From contig NZ_JADDXU010000002.1 of NCBI RefSeq assembly GCF_015163075.1, forward strand, positions 806,001 through 870,000: a DNA stretch of 64,000 nucleotides, in the 5' to 3' direction. The stretch is from Streptomyces justiciae (GTDB lineage: Bacteria > Actinomycetota > Actinomycetes > Streptomycetales > Streptomycetaceae). The notes beneath the pieces are model-generated. The model worked only from the letters and a program-made list of their open reading frames with translations. It ran no database searches and was not told where the DNA came from. The translations under genes were made by a program, and so were the position numbers. Shown one piece after another: positions 16,261-25,264 of the stretch; the first letter of the stretch is position 1; each line of letters opens with the position of its first letter.

Positions 16261-18045
16261 TCAGCGAAGGACGGAACCGAGGGAGGTGACGACCTCGGAC
16301 ACCACGGCGGGCACCTCCACCGGCACCCGGGGCACCACCCCGGCTTCCGGCTCCTCCCGGTGATCGACCTGCGCCACGCGCGTCTCGTAGGGCTCGGGAT
16401 CGTCGCCCTGGGGCCGGTCCTCACTCGGGGGTTCGACGGGCAGCCGCGGTGAGGGCACGGCGGGGAGGCGGCCGTCGCCCTTCTCCTCCTCCGGCGCCGC
16501 CTGCTTCCCCTTCTCTCCCGTCCCGCTCTTCTTCCGCGGCTCTCCCGTCACCGCGGAGTCCGTCGTCTCCAGCACCCATCGCCGGCCCTCGGCGCCGTCC
16601 CGGTCGACGAGCACGACCTCCCTGTCCTTGCCGGACGCGAGGGCGAGGTCCTTGTGCCAGCGCAGCAGGATCTCGCCGCGGACCGTGAGGTCGTACTGCA
16701 CCTCACCGGCGTGCACCAGGCAGCCGGCCAGGACGACCGATCGTTTGCCGGGGTCGGAGCCGAGGCACAGGGTGGGGTCGGCGAGGCTGCGCAGCAGGCC
16801 GTCGTCCTGGTACGACCACTGCTGGGACACGGCCGTGGAGCAGGCGGCGAGGACCGCGGGGACCCCGTCCGCGGCCGTGTCGCCCTGGAGGTCGAGGCAG
16901 AGGTCGGTGGCGAGGTTGCGAAGTCTGCCGTGTCCGATCTCCACGGGGTCGGTGGCGGAGGCGGCCGAGGGAGAGCTCACGGGGCCCGGCCGCACCGAGG
17001 GGTCGGTGTCGTGGCCGCTGGGGGCGCCCCAGGTGGCGCTCGGTTCGGGGACACCGTTGTCGGTGGACCAGCCGCGGGCGGCGAGCACGGTCGCCAGCAG
17101 GGCCAGGGAGGTCAGGCCGATGACGGCGACGGCCTTCGCGTGCCGGCGCGGCGCGACGCGGCGACGGATCGGTGCGGGGCGGTGCCGGCCGCCGCGTGGG
17201 CGGGCGCCCGGTGACTGGCTGGTGCCGCCGCGGCCGGGGCGGGAGTCGAGGTAGCGCCGGGCGCCCCAGCCGAGCACGGTCTCGGCGAGCAGCGCCTCCA
17301 GGCCGCCGTCGAAATGGCTCAGTTGCTCGGCGGCGTGCCGGCAGTAGCGGCACTCCATCAGATGCTGTTGCACATCGGGCAACAAGGCGCCGCCGCGGCG
17401 GATCGGGACGTCGAGGAGGCGGTTGTAGAAGCGGCATTCCTGGGAGGGCGCGAGTTCCCGGTGGGCGCGGACGCAGCCCTGCCGGAATTGCTCGCGGGCC
17501 TGTTCCAGCGCGTCCGCCGCGCGGCCGACGTCCACACCCAACAGACCGGCGGGTACGGATATGGGCTCGGCCTCGACCTCGATGTGCCACAACAGGCATT
17601 GGGAGGCTCCGGGAAGCGCCTGGAAAGCGCGCTCGGCGAGCTTCCGCCTTTCGGGTGTGGCACCGCGCGCCGCACGCAGTCCGCGCCCTCCGGTCGGCTT
17701 GCCCAGTTCCGGCAGAGCCGCGGAAATACGGTCCTCGGCGGCCCAGTCCTTCACCGTCTCCCTCACGGCGGCCAGGAGTTGCGGGCGTACGGCGCCGCCG
17801 TTGGCACGGCCGAACACCCGGTGGAACGCCGCGGCGGCCACGAGCTCGGCCGAACCGGACGACGAGGCCAGGCAGATGACCGCGTAGTCATGTGTCGCCC
17901 GCCAGTGCCGGGCGAGCAGCAGGGCAACCGCGCGGGCGCCGCCCTCGGCGCCGCCCAATTGGGCGACGAGATTACGGTCGGACTCTCCGGGGCTCGCTCC
18001 TGGGCGTGGCGGGTAGGGGGGCCGTGGGGGGGAAGGGGATTGCAC
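16261..18045 (-). CDS. Membrane-tethered sigma-like/zinc-finger/ricin-type fusion protein
   Basis: 594 residues. Residues ~25-100 resemble ECF sigma region 2 (LLARHWRATHDYAVICLA...AAAFHRVFGR) and ~130-195 resemble region 4 (RAFQALPGASQCLLWHIEVE...PAGLLGVDVGRAADALEQAREQFRQG). Then a zinc-finger anti-sigma motif (C204, H228xxxC232xxC235), one membrane helix at ~304-324, and an extracellular ricin-B-like domain at ~365-510 (LATDLCLDLQGDTAADG, DPTLCLGSD). The tail is Glu/Pro-rich. GTG at 18045 is chosen for GGAAGG upstream; GTG at 18087 is possible. Membrane-attached ECFs with carbohydrate-binding extensions are known in Actinobacteria (recalled as ECF52-like). Adjacent secreted glycosidase/esterase genes are candidate targets. 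Confidence 0.75.
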   Translation of the reverse strand: MQSPSPPRPPYPPRPGASPGESDRNLVAQLGGAEGGARAVALLLARHWRATHDYAVICLASSSGSAELVAAAAFHRVFGRANGGAVRPQLLAAVRETVKDWAAEDRISAALPELGKPTGGRGLRAARGATPERRKLAERAFQALPGASQCLLWHIEVEAEPISVPAGLLGVDVGRAADALEQAREQFRQGCVRAHRELAPSQECRFYNRLLDVPIRRGGALLPDVQQHLMECRYCRHAAEQLSHFDGGLEALLAETVLGWGARRYLDSRPGRGGTSQSPGARPRGGRHRPAPIRRRVAPRRHAKAVAVIGLTSLALLATVLAARGWSTDNGVPEPSATWGAPSGHDTDPSVRPGPVSSPSAASATDPVEIGHGRLRNLATDLCLDLQGDTAADGVPAVLAACSTAVSQQWSYQDDGLLRSLADPTLCLGSDPGKRSVVLAGCLVHAGEVQYDLTVRGEILLRWHKDLALASGKDREVVLVDRDGAEGRRWVLETTDSAVTGEPRKKSGTGEKGKQAAPEEEKGDGRLPAVPSPRLPVEPPSEDRPQGDDPEPYETRVAQVDHREEPEAGVVPRVPVEVPAVVSEVVTSLGSVLR

Positions 18046-18408
18046 TGAACCATTTCCTTCCAAGCCGCGGACGCGCAGGGAAAGCACGTACGTCGGAAAA
18101 GCAGGTGCGTGATTGGTGCATACCTATGCCGCGTCAGCTACTGAGCGGTCACCAGGGGGCGCTCACTTTCGCACATACGAATCACAGGAAACAAGAAGTT
18201 CGAGTGACCGATGTTCAAAACGCTGTGAATTCAGATAAGTTACCGGCGGTATCCGCACCCGCATTCGAAACCGCGGACGGAGGGACGTCAAGTTGTGTGC
18301 GGGTAAGGGTGGTTGGCACACGAAATCTCCAACCTTCGCGCCACTGCCGCCGGACGCACAGGCCGCTCCCATGGTTCTCCCTGGAAGCTCTCATTCCCGT
18401 CGGCCAGC
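18046..18408. other. Divergent intergenic region before galU
   Basis: 363 bp, noticeably AT-richer than its surroundings around 18165-18260. It must hold the promoters of both flanking genes. I see no convincing gene: short ORFs on both strands lack ribosome sites and typical codon bias. Candidate -10-like words (CATACGAAT near 18174, TAGGTATGC on the minus strand near 18125) are too weak to assign. Confidence 0.5.
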
Positions 18409-19374
18409 ATGAGCCGCATGACCGCCCCCCACACCCTCGCAGCCCCCGCCGCGCCCGCCTCGACCCGCACCGTGCGCAAGGCGGTCGTACCGGCCGCCGG
18501 GCTCGGCACCCGCTTCCTGCCCGCCACGAAGGCGACGCCGAAGGAGATGCTGCCGGTCGTCGACAAGCCGGCCATCCAGTACGTCGTCGAGGAGGCGGCC
18601 GCCGCTGGTCTCGACGACGTGCTGATGATCACCGGCCGCCACAAGCGCGCCATCGAGGACCACTTCGACCACGCCTTCGAGCTGGAGCAGGCGCTCGCCG
18701 CCAAGGGCGACACGGTCCGCCTGGACGCCGTGCGCGACCCTGCTCGCCTCGCCAACATCCATCACATCCGGCAGGGCGAGCCCCTGGGCCTCGGCCACGC
18801 GGTGCTGTGCGCCCGCCGCCATGTCGGCGACCAGCCGTTCGCCGTACTCCTCGGCGACGACCTCATCGACCCGCGCGAGACCCTGCTCAGCCGGATGCTC
18901 GACGTCCGCGACCACTACGACGGCACGGTCGTCGCCCTGATGGAGGTCCCCCCGGAGCAGATCCACCTCTACGGCTGCGCGGCCGTCGAACCCACGGAAG
19001 AGGACGGCGTCGTCCGGGTCACCGGCCTGGTGGAGAAGCCGTCACGGCGGGACGCGCCGAGCACCTACGCGGCCATCGGGCGCTACGTCCTCGATCCCGC
19101 GGTCTTCGACACCCTGGAGCGCACCCCGCCCGGCCGCGGCGGCGAGATCCAGCTGACCGACGCCCTCCAGGAACTCGCCGCGGGCGGCACGGTGCACGGG
19201 GTCGTCTTCGACGGGCTGCGCTACGACACCGGCGACAAGGCCGACTATCTGCGCACGGTGGTCCGGCTGGCCTGCGACCGGCCGGACCTGGGCCCCGAAT
19301 TCCTGGCCTGGCTCAAGGAGTTCGTGGCGACGGCCGAAGCGGAAGGGGCGGACCGGCGCCGTCTCGCCGCTTGA
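18409..19374 (+). CDS. galU: UTP-glucose-1-phosphate uridylyltransferase
   Basis: 321 residues with the nucleotidyltransferase signature GLGTRFLPATKATPKEM, DKPAIQYVVEEA, LLGDDLID (metal-binding Asp) and VEKPSR. Makes UDP-glucose from UTP and glucose-1-phosphate for cell-envelope glycans, trehalose and glycogen-related pathways. ATG at 18409 (MSRMTAPHT) or 18418 (MTAPHT); neither has a strong SD. Streptomyces often have more than one galU paralogue, so this may not be the only one. Confidence 0.9.
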   Translation: MSRMTAPHTLAAPAAPASTRTVRKAVVPAAGLGTRFLPATKATPKEMLPVVDKPAIQYVVEEAAAAGLDDVLMITGRHKRAIEDHFDHAFELEQALAAKGDTVRLDAVRDPARLANIHHIRQGEPLGLGHAVLCARRHVGDQPFAVLLGDDLIDPRETLLSRMLDVRDHYDGTVVALMEVPPEQIHLYGCAAVEPTEEDGVVRVTGLVEKPSRRDAPSTYAAIGRYVLDPAVFDTLERTPPGRGGEIQLTDALQELAAGGTVHGVVFDGLRYDTGDKADYLRTVVRLACDRPDLGPEFLAWLKEFVATAEAEGADRRRLAA

Positions 19375-19387
19375 TCCGCCCCTCCTC

Positions 19388-19840
19388 TCAGCTGTTGGGA
19401 CGCAGCGTCCACAGGACGGTCATCTCACCGGTGACCGCGCCGTCGCCGCGCCGGATCTCGATCGCCACCGGGAACTCGGGCCGCTCCCCCGCGTCCAGCT
19501 CGGCGACCACGTCGGCGGCGGGACGCCCGAGCGTCGCGGTGGCGGTCACGGGACCCATGGCCAGCTTCTTGTAGGCGATCTCGGCGCTGACCGCGAGCGG
19601 CACGGCGCGCGAGAGCTGGTCCCCGAACGCGGCGAGCACGATCGCCCCGCTGGCGGACTCACCGAGCGTGAACATCGCCCCGGCGTGCGGTCCGCCCACG
19701 TGATTGTGGAACTCGCCCTGGTCCGGAAGGGAGACCACGGCCTTCTCCGGCGTGGTCTCCAGGAACTCGAGGTTCAGGGTCCGGGCCATGGGCACCGTGG
19801 CGGCAAGCATCTCGCCGATGGACATCTGGTCTGCGCTCAT
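19388..19840 (-). CDS. Hotdog-fold thioesterase (DUF4442/PaaI-like)
   Basis: 150 residues of one hotdog domain: FHNHVGGPHAGAMFTLGESASG carries the helix and active-site region, followed by AEIAYKKLAMGPVTATATLG. Probable acyl-CoA thioesterase of unknown chain specificity. Convergent with galU (13 bp apart) and divergent from the first of three tandem paralogues. Confidence 0.82.
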   Translation of the reverse strand: MSADQMSIGEMLAATVPMARTLNLEFLETTPEKAVVSLPDQGEFHNHVGGPHAGAMFTLGESASGAIVLAAFGDQLSRAVPLAVSAEIAYKKLAMGPVTATATLGRPAADVVAELDAGERPEFPVAIEIRRGDGAVTGEMTVLWTLRPNS

Positions 19841-19910
19841 GGCCGCATGTTACCCACGAGTAGCGTTTGCTGACCAGAGCGGTGTGATGATCGTCGTATC
19901 CTTGCGCCCC

Positions 19911-20822
19911 ATGTGGCCAGGAGAGCGCTCGCCGGGGGACGGCACCGATCCGCAGCAGCACGCGAACCCCTATCGGCAGCCCGGATACCAGCAGCCGAAC
20001 CCGTACACCGTCCCCGCGCAGCCGCCCGCGCCGCAGGGCCGGGACCCTCGTGACCGACGTACGAGAACCCTCGCGATCGCCCTGGCCGCGGCCGTTGTCG
20101 TCGCCGCGACGGTGACCGGGGCCGTGCTGCTCGGTGGGGGCGACGACGAGGCCGGACCGGACCCGACGCCCACCTCGGCCTCCCCCGCCACGTCCGCCGA
20201 CCCGCGCGGCGGCGGCGAGCAGAAGCCGACGGTGGCCGGCTGGAAGGTCGTGGTCAACCCGGGCCTGGGGGTCGCGTTCGACGTCCCCGCCGACTGGGCG
20301 CTGGAGTCGCCGGACTGGGTGTCGTACGTAGCCGCGAACGACGATCCCGAGGACAAGCCGCTCGTCGCCATGAAGGCGCCCGCCGTCCTGAAGAAGCAGT
20401 GGTGCTCGTCGGACGACGACAAGGACGGCCGTACGGAGGACACCGCGCTGGCCAGTGCGGGCTCGCGCGGGAACAACGGGGCGAAGAGCACCGAGGAGAT
20501 CGCCCGCGCGGACTCGGCGGCCTGGGTCTACGGCCTGTACACCCAGCCCGACAACAAGAAGGTCAGCACCGGACCCGTCACCTCCTTCACCACCGCGTCC
20601 GGTCTGACCGGCAGCGTCGCCACCTCGCAGTCCTCCGGCGTCGTACGGCGGGACAAGTGCGACTCGGACGGCAAGGCGACGACCTTCGCGTTCACGAACT
20701 CGGCGGGCGACTTCGCCTCGTGGTCGTTCGTCGGCGCCAAGGGCGTGACGGACGAGGTTCCGCAGGCCACGGTCGAGAAGGTGCTGAGCACGGTACGGGT
20801 GTTCACGGCGACGGATTCCTGA
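19911..20822 (+). CDS. Membrane-anchored hypothetical, tandem paralogue 1
   Basis: 303 residues. A short Pro/Gln-rich cytosolic N-terminus (MWPGERSPGDG, NPYRQPGYQQPNPY) leads to a basic stop and one membrane helix (TLAIALAAAVVVAATVTGAVLLGG), a Ser/Thr/Pro linker and an extracellular domain. The domain has the signature VAGWKVVVNPGLGVAFDVPADW and two conserved cysteines (KKQWCSSDDDKDG and RRDKCDSDGKA) that could form a disulfide. Most diverged of the three copies. No known domain recognised; function unknown. Confidence 0.82.
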   Translation: MWPGERSPGDGTDPQQHANPYRQPGYQQPNPYTVPAQPPAPQGRDPRDRRTRTLAIALAAAVVVAATVTGAVLLGGGDDEAGPDPTPTSASPATSADPRGGGEQKPTVAGWKVVVNPGLGVAFDVPADWALESPDWVSYVAANDDPEDKPLVAMKAPAVLKKQWCSSDDDKDGRTEDTALASAGSRGNNGAKSTEEIARADSAAWVYGLYTQPDNKKVSTGPVTSFTTASGLTGSVATSQSSGVVRRDKCDSDGKATTFAFTNSAGDFASWSFVGAKGVTDEVPQATVEKVLSTVRVFTATDS

Positions 20823-20902
20823 CAAGGGCCGTTCCACTTGCTACGTCCCTGACAAGGGTCGGTGACCGAACCGATGCACAGGCGCCACTAAGGTGGCCTC
20901 CC

Positions 20903-21946
20903 ATGTGGCCAGGACAGCAGCCGCCCGGGGGCGAGCAGAACCCGCAGGACCAGAACAACCCGTACCAGCAGCCGGGGTACCAGCAACCCAATCCGTACCA
21001 GCAGCCCGGCTATCAGCAGCCCAATCCCTACGGGCAGCCGCCGCAGCCGCAGCAGCCGCCGACGCAGTGGGACGCGCCGGGCGTTCCGCAGCCCGCGCAG
21101 GGCGGCGGCAGCGGCGGGGGCGGCAACCGTACGAAGGTGACCGCGATCGTCGCGGCCCTCGCGGTCGTCGTGGCCGCCGGTGTCACCGGGTTCCTGGTGC
21201 TCGGCGGCGACAAGGACGACGAGGCCGACGGCGGCTCGGGCAAGGGCGGCCGGTCGGCGGCCCCGTCGAAGTCCACCGCCACGGACCCGAGCGCCTCCGC
21301 CTCGGGCTCGGACGACAATCCGCGCGGCGGCGAGGCGGAGAAGGCGACGATCCCCGGCTGGAAGGTCGTCATCAACCCCAAGTGGGGCACCGCCTTCGAC
21401 GTCCCGGCGGACTGGGAGGTCGAGTCGCCGGGCATGCTCATCGGCTTCGAGAAGGACGACGCCAAGGCCGGCGACAAGCCCATCATCACCATGTCGGCGC
21501 CGGCGTACCTCAAGGAGAAGTGGTGCACCTCCGACGACGACAAGAACGGTGACACCGAGGACACCGCCCTCGCCACCGCGGGTACCAAGGGTGCGAACGG
21601 CGCCAAGGACACCGACGAGGTCGCGGTCAACCAGGTCCCGTGGTGGGTGTACGGCGGCTACACGCAGCCGGACAAGAAGAGCATCACGTTCGACGAGAAG
21701 GCCAAGGAGTTCACGACCACGTCGGGCGTCGAGGGCAGCATCGCCTGGGCCCGCTCCAAGAACACGCCCCGCAAGGGCAAGTGCGCGACCGACGGCAAGG
21801 CGGTCACGTTCGGGTTCAAGAACTCCGCGGGCGACTATGTGGCGTTCAGCCTGTACGGCGCCACGGGCGTGAAGGACGAACTCCCCGACTCCACCATCAT
21901 GAAGATCCTCGGCACGGTACGGCTGCACGGCGAGCCGACCGGCTGA
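20903..21946 (+). CDS. Membrane-anchored hypothetical, tandem paralogue 2
   Basis: 347 residues. Same plan as its neighbours: a longer Pro/Gln/Tyr-rich repeat tail (QQPGYQQPNPY twice), membrane helix VTAIVAALAVVVAAGVTGFLVLGG, low-complexity linker, then IPGWKVVINPKWGTAFDVPADW and the cysteine motifs EKWCTSDDDKNG and KGKCATDGKAVTFGFKNSAGD. ATG at 20903 is shared by the conserved MWPGQQPPGGEQ start. Eighty bp separate it from copy 1 and 90 bp from copy 3; no internal terminator is visible. Confidence 0.82.
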   Translation: MWPGQQPPGGEQNPQDQNNPYQQPGYQQPNPYQQPGYQQPNPYGQPPQPQQPPTQWDAPGVPQPAQGGGSGGGGNRTKVTAIVAALAVVVAAGVTGFLVLGGDKDDEADGGSGKGGRSAAPSKSTATDPSASASGSDDNPRGGEAEKATIPGWKVVINPKWGTAFDVPADWEVESPGMLIGFEKDDAKAGDKPIITMSAPAYLKEKWCTSDDDKNGDTEDTALATAGTKGANGAKDTDEVAVNQVPWWVYGGYTQPDKKSITFDEKAKEFTTTSGVEGSIAWARSKNTPRKGKCATDGKAVTFGFKNSAGDYVAFSLYGATGVKDELPDSTIMKILGTVRLHGEPTG

Positions 21947-22036
21947 CGCCCGCTCCCGGAGGCCGGTCGTCCACCCTTCGGAACCTTTCCGGTTCCCCGT
22001 GGCACCGGCCTCCCGGCCCCTCTAGGGTTACCGGCC

Positions 22037-23059
22037 ATGTGGCCAGGACAGCAGCCGCCCGGGGGCGAGCAGAACCCGCAGGACCAGAACAACCCGTACC
22101 AGCAGCCGGGACATCAGCAGCCGAACCCGTACCAGCAGGCCGGGTACCAGCAGCCCAATCCCTATGCTCAGCAGCAGCCGCAGTGGGATGCCCCCGGCGC
22201 TCCGCAGCCCGCGCAGAGCGGCGGCAACGGCGGAGGCGGCGACAACCGTACGAAGATCACGGCGATCGTGGCGGCCCTGGCCGTCGTCGTGGCCGCCGGT
22301 GTCACCGGGTTCCTGGTCCTGGGCGGCGACAAGGACGACGAGGCCGGCGGGGGCGACGACCCGAGCCCGACCGCCACCGCGTCCAAGTCCCAGCCTGCGA
22401 GCCCGAGCTCGTCCACCGGTGCCGACGACCCGCGCGGCGGCGAGGGCGCGCAGCCCACGATCCCGGGCTGGAAGGTCGTGGTGAACCCAAAGTGGGGCAC
22501 CGCCTTCGACGTACCGGCCGACTGGAAGGTCGAGACGCCCGGCGTCTTCATAGGCTTCGAGGACGAGAAGAAGGGCGACGGCTCGGTCCTCATCGGCATG
22601 TCCGCCCCGGCCTACCTCAAGGAGAAGTGGTGCACCTCCGACGCCAACAAGGACGGCAGCAGCAGTGACACCTCGCTGGCCGCGGCCGGCACCAAGGGCC
22701 AGAACGGCGCGAAGAACACCGCCGACGTGGCCCGCAACGACTCGGCGTGGTGGGTGTTCGGCGGCTACACCGACCAGACGGACAAGTCCAAGAAGCTGCT
22801 CACCATCGGCAAGCCGAAGTCGTACACCACCGCCTCCGGCGTCGAGGGCAGCGTCGCGACGACGTACTCGACGGGCGTGACGAAGAAGGACAAGTGCGAC
22901 TCCGACGGCAAGGCGACGACGTTCGCCTTCAAGAACTCCGCGGGCGATTTCGTCTCGTGGACGTTGTACGGGGCGAAGGGCGTGAGTGACGAGGTGCCCG
23001 AGGCCACGATCCAGAAGATCCTCAGCACGGTCCGGCTGTACGGCGAACCCACGGGCTGA
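22037..23059 (+). CDS. Membrane-anchored hypothetical, tandem paralogue 3
   Basis: 340 residues, closest to copy 2. The first ~75 bases of the gene are almost identical to those of copy 2, pointing to recent duplication or gene conversion. Features: Pro/Gln-rich tail, helix ITAIVAALAVVVAAGVTGFLVLGG, signature IPGWKVVVNPKWGTAFDVPADW, cysteines in EKWCTSDANKDG and KDKCDSDGKATTFAFKNSAGD. Probably an extracytoplasmic protein tethered by one helix; function unknown. Confidence 0.82.
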   Translation: MWPGQQPPGGEQNPQDQNNPYQQPGHQQPNPYQQAGYQQPNPYAQQQPQWDAPGAPQPAQSGGNGGGGDNRTKITAIVAALAVVVAAGVTGFLVLGGDKDDEAGGGDDPSPTATASKSQPASPSSSTGADDPRGGEGAQPTIPGWKVVVNPKWGTAFDVPADWKVETPGVFIGFEDEKKGDGSVLIGMSAPAYLKEKWCTSDANKDGSSSDTSLAAAGTKGQNGAKNTADVARNDSAWWVFGGYTDQTDKSKKLLTIGKPKSYTTASGVEGSVATTYSTGVTKKDKCDSDGKATTFAFKNSAGDFVSWTLYGAKGVSDEVPEATIQKILSTVRLYGEPTG

Positions 23060-23084
23060 CCGGAGGAAACCGGCCGGAATTCGT

Positions 23085-23114
23085 TTGGCATGCGAGGGAC
23101 GGGGCGGGGATAGT
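23085..23114 (+). promoter_or_regulatory. Leaderless promoter of the MFS gene
   Basis: TTGGCA (23085-23090), 18-nt spacer, GATAGT (23109-23114). The GTG at 23121 begins exactly where transcription should start, and this fixes the start codon. Confidence 0.65.
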
Positions 23115-23120
23115 CGGCCG

Positions 23121-24425
23121 GTGACCTCCGCCGACGCCTCGACACACCGCCGCATGCCCGACTGGGCGGGCCGCAACTACACGCTGCTGACCTCCGCCGC
23201 GTTCATCACCAACCTCGGCAGCCAGGGCGCGCTGATCGCCGCCGCGTTCGCCGTGCTGGAGAGCGGCGGCGACGGCGGTGACGTGGGCCTGGTGGCGGCC
23301 GCGCGGACGCTGCCGCTGGTGGTGTCCCTGCTGATCGGCGGGGCCGTGGCGGACCGGCTGCCCAGGCACCGGGTGATGGTCGCGGCGAACGCCCTCAACT
23401 GCGTCTCGCAGGGCCTGTTCGCCGTACTCGTCCTCGCCGGTGAGCCGCGGCTGTGGCAGATGATGCTGCTGACCGCGCTGGGCGGCACCGGACAGGCGTT
23501 CTTCGGCCCGGCCGCCGAGGGCATGCTGATGTCCTCGGTCTCGGGCGAGCAGGCGAGCCGGGCGTTCGCGGTGTTCAGAATGGCGATGCAGGGCGCGGCC
23601 CTGGGCGGCGCCGCGCTGGGCGGTGCGATGGTCGCCGTGATCGGTCCGGGCTGGGTCCTGGCGGCGGACGCGCTGGCGTTCGCGCTGGCCGGGGCGCTGC
23701 GCTCGTTCCTCGACGTGAGCCACATCCCACCGCGCACACCAGGGCACGGTCTGCTGTCCGATCTCCGGGAGGGCTGGCGGGAGTTCATCGGTCGGCCGTG
23801 GCTGTGGGGCATCGTCGTCCAGTTCTCCCTCGCGAACGCCGTCGTCGCCGCCGCTGACGCGGTCTACGGTCCGCTCGTCGCCCGGGACCATCTGGGCGGG
23901 GCGGGGCCCTGGGGTCTGGCCTTGGGCTTCTTCGGCGCGGGCACGGTCGGCGGGGCCCTGCTGATGACCCGCTGGAAGCCGCGCCGCCTGCTCCTCGTCG
24001 GCACCCTCTGCGTATTTCCGTACGCCTTCCCCTCGGCCGCCCTCGCCGTGCCGGTGTCGGTCCCGGTGCTGTGCGCGGTGATGTTCCTGACCGGCGTGAC
24101 GCTCGAGGTCTTCTCGGTGAGCTGGATGACCGCGCTCCATCAGGAGATCCCGGAGGAGAAGCTGTCCCGGGTCTCGGCGTACGACTGGTTCGGCTCGGTC
24201 GCCATGGTGCCGCTGGCGACGGCGCTGGCCGGCCCGGCGGAGTCGGTGTTCGGCCGCTCCCACGCGCTGTGGGGCTGCGCGGCGCTGGTCGTGCTGGTGA
24301 CGGCGGCGGTCCTCTGTGTCCCCGACGTACGCAACCTGCGCCGGACCGGCAGCAGGACGGTGATGACGCAGCCCGCCGGCACGGACTCAGCCGATGCCGA
24401 ACGCCCCGTCGGGGGGCTCGGGTGA
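23121..24425 (+). CDS. MFS transporter
   Basis: 434 residues, about twelve membrane helices in the MFS_3/EntS-like arrangement (LTSAAFITNLGSQGALIAAAFAVLESGG at the start, GGAVADRLPRHRVMVAANALN as the helix 2-3 loop). Likely a small-molecule exporter, substrate unknown. GTG at 23121 fits a leaderless promoter; ATG at 23154 is an alternative. The last 39 bp overlap the convergent 3' end of the spermidine-synthase-like gene. Confidence 0.85.
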   Translation: MTSADASTHRRMPDWAGRNYTLLTSAAFITNLGSQGALIAAAFAVLESGGDGGDVGLVAAARTLPLVVSLLIGGAVADRLPRHRVMVAANALNCVSQGLFAVLVLAGEPRLWQMMLLTALGGTGQAFFGPAAEGMLMSSVSGEQASRAFAVFRMAMQGAALGGAALGGAMVAVIGPGWVLAADALAFALAGALRSFLDVSHIPPRTPGHGLLSDLREGWREFIGRPWLWGIVVQFSLANAVVAAADAVYGPLVARDHLGGAGPWGLALGFFGAGTVGGALLMTRWKPRRLLLVGTLCVFPYAFPSAALAVPVSVPVLCAVMFLTGVTLEVFSVSWMTALHQEIPEEKLSRVSAYDWFGSVAMVPLATALAGPAESVFGRSHALWGCAALVVLVTAAVLCVPDVRNLRRTGSRTVMTQPAGTDSADAERPVGGLG

Positions 24426-25232
24426 CGGCACCGCGTCCTCATCCCGCACGGGCCGCGCGACGCCCGTGAACATCCGCAGGGCGTCCCCGTGCTCGACCCG
24501 GGCCGGAAAGGCGTCCGCGGCGGTGCGCCGGGCCAGCGCGGCGGTGTCGAGGGGATGCCGGGCGGCGACGACCACGGCGTTCCCGAACCGCCGCCCGCGC
24601 AGCACCCCCGGCTCGGCGATCAGCGCGAGCTCCTCGAACACCGTCCCCAGGGTCGCCAGTTGGGAGCGCAGGAACGCGAACGGCGCGGCATCGGCGAGGT
24701 TGGCCAGGTAGACGCCCCCGTCCCGCAGCACCCGGCCCGCCTCCCGCGCATACCCCACGGACGTCAGATGCGCGGGCACCCGCGAGCCCCCGAAGACATC
24801 GGCGACGAGCACGTCCGCGGAGTCACTGGGCGCCCCCTCCAGCCACGTACGCGCGTCGGCGGCGTGCAGCGCTATGCCGGAGCCGTCGGGGAGCGGCAGA
24901 TGCTCCACGACGAGCTCCAGCAGCCCCTGATCGGCCTCGACGACGTCCTGCCGGGAGCCCGGCCGGGTCGCCGCCACATACCGGGGCAGGGTGAGCGCCC
25001 CGCCTCCGAGATGCAGCACGTCGAGCGGCTGTCCAGGGTCGGTTGTGATGTCCAGGACATGGCCGAGCCGACGCGCGTACTCGAACTCGAGATGCGTCGG
25101 CTCGTCCAGATCGACATACGACTGAGGCGCCCCGTCGACGGTGAGCAGCCAGGCCCGCTTGCGATCGACGTCGGGCATGAGCTTGGCAAACCCGTGATCA
25201 ACGGCACGGGCGACGGGGATGGCTTCGGTCAC
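24387..25232 (-). CDS. Spermidine-synthase-like methyltransferase-fold protein
   Basis: 281 residues. SAM/decarboxy-SAM-binding Rossmann core with VLHLGGGALTLPRYVAATRP, the acidic VVEADQGLLELV and LHAADARTWL-DSADVLVADVFGG, as in SpeE. The N-terminal beta-barrel of true spermidine synthases is shortened, so polyamine synthesis is not certain; Streptomyces have several such fused-type relatives. Convergent overlap of 39 bp with the MFS gene. Confidence 0.8.
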   Translation of the reverse strand: MTEAIPVARAVDHGFAKLMPDVDRKRAWLLTVDGAPQSYVDLDEPTHLEFEYARRLGHVLDITTDPGQPLDVLHLGGGALTLPRYVAATRPGSRQDVVEADQGLLELVVEHLPLPDGSGIALHAADARTWLEGAPSDSADVLVADVFGGSRVPAHLTSVGYAREAGRVLRDGGVYLANLADAAPFAFLRSQLATLGTVFEELALIAEPGVLRGRRFGNAVVVAARHPLDTAALARRTAADAFPARVEHGDALRMFTGVARPVRDEDAVPSPEPPDGAFGIG

Positions 25233-25264
25233 TTGTCCATTGTGCCTTCAGTGGACATCCCTGA

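Noticed and set aside
18163..18372. 69-residue minus-strand ORF upstream of galU
   Set aside because: No ribosome site, atypical composition and no recognisable domain; it lies in the divergent promoter region.
17892..19574. Long plus-strand ORF through the ricin-gene start and galU
   Set aside because: Out of frame with both real genes and rich in Arg/Pro, as expected for a high-GC shadow frame.
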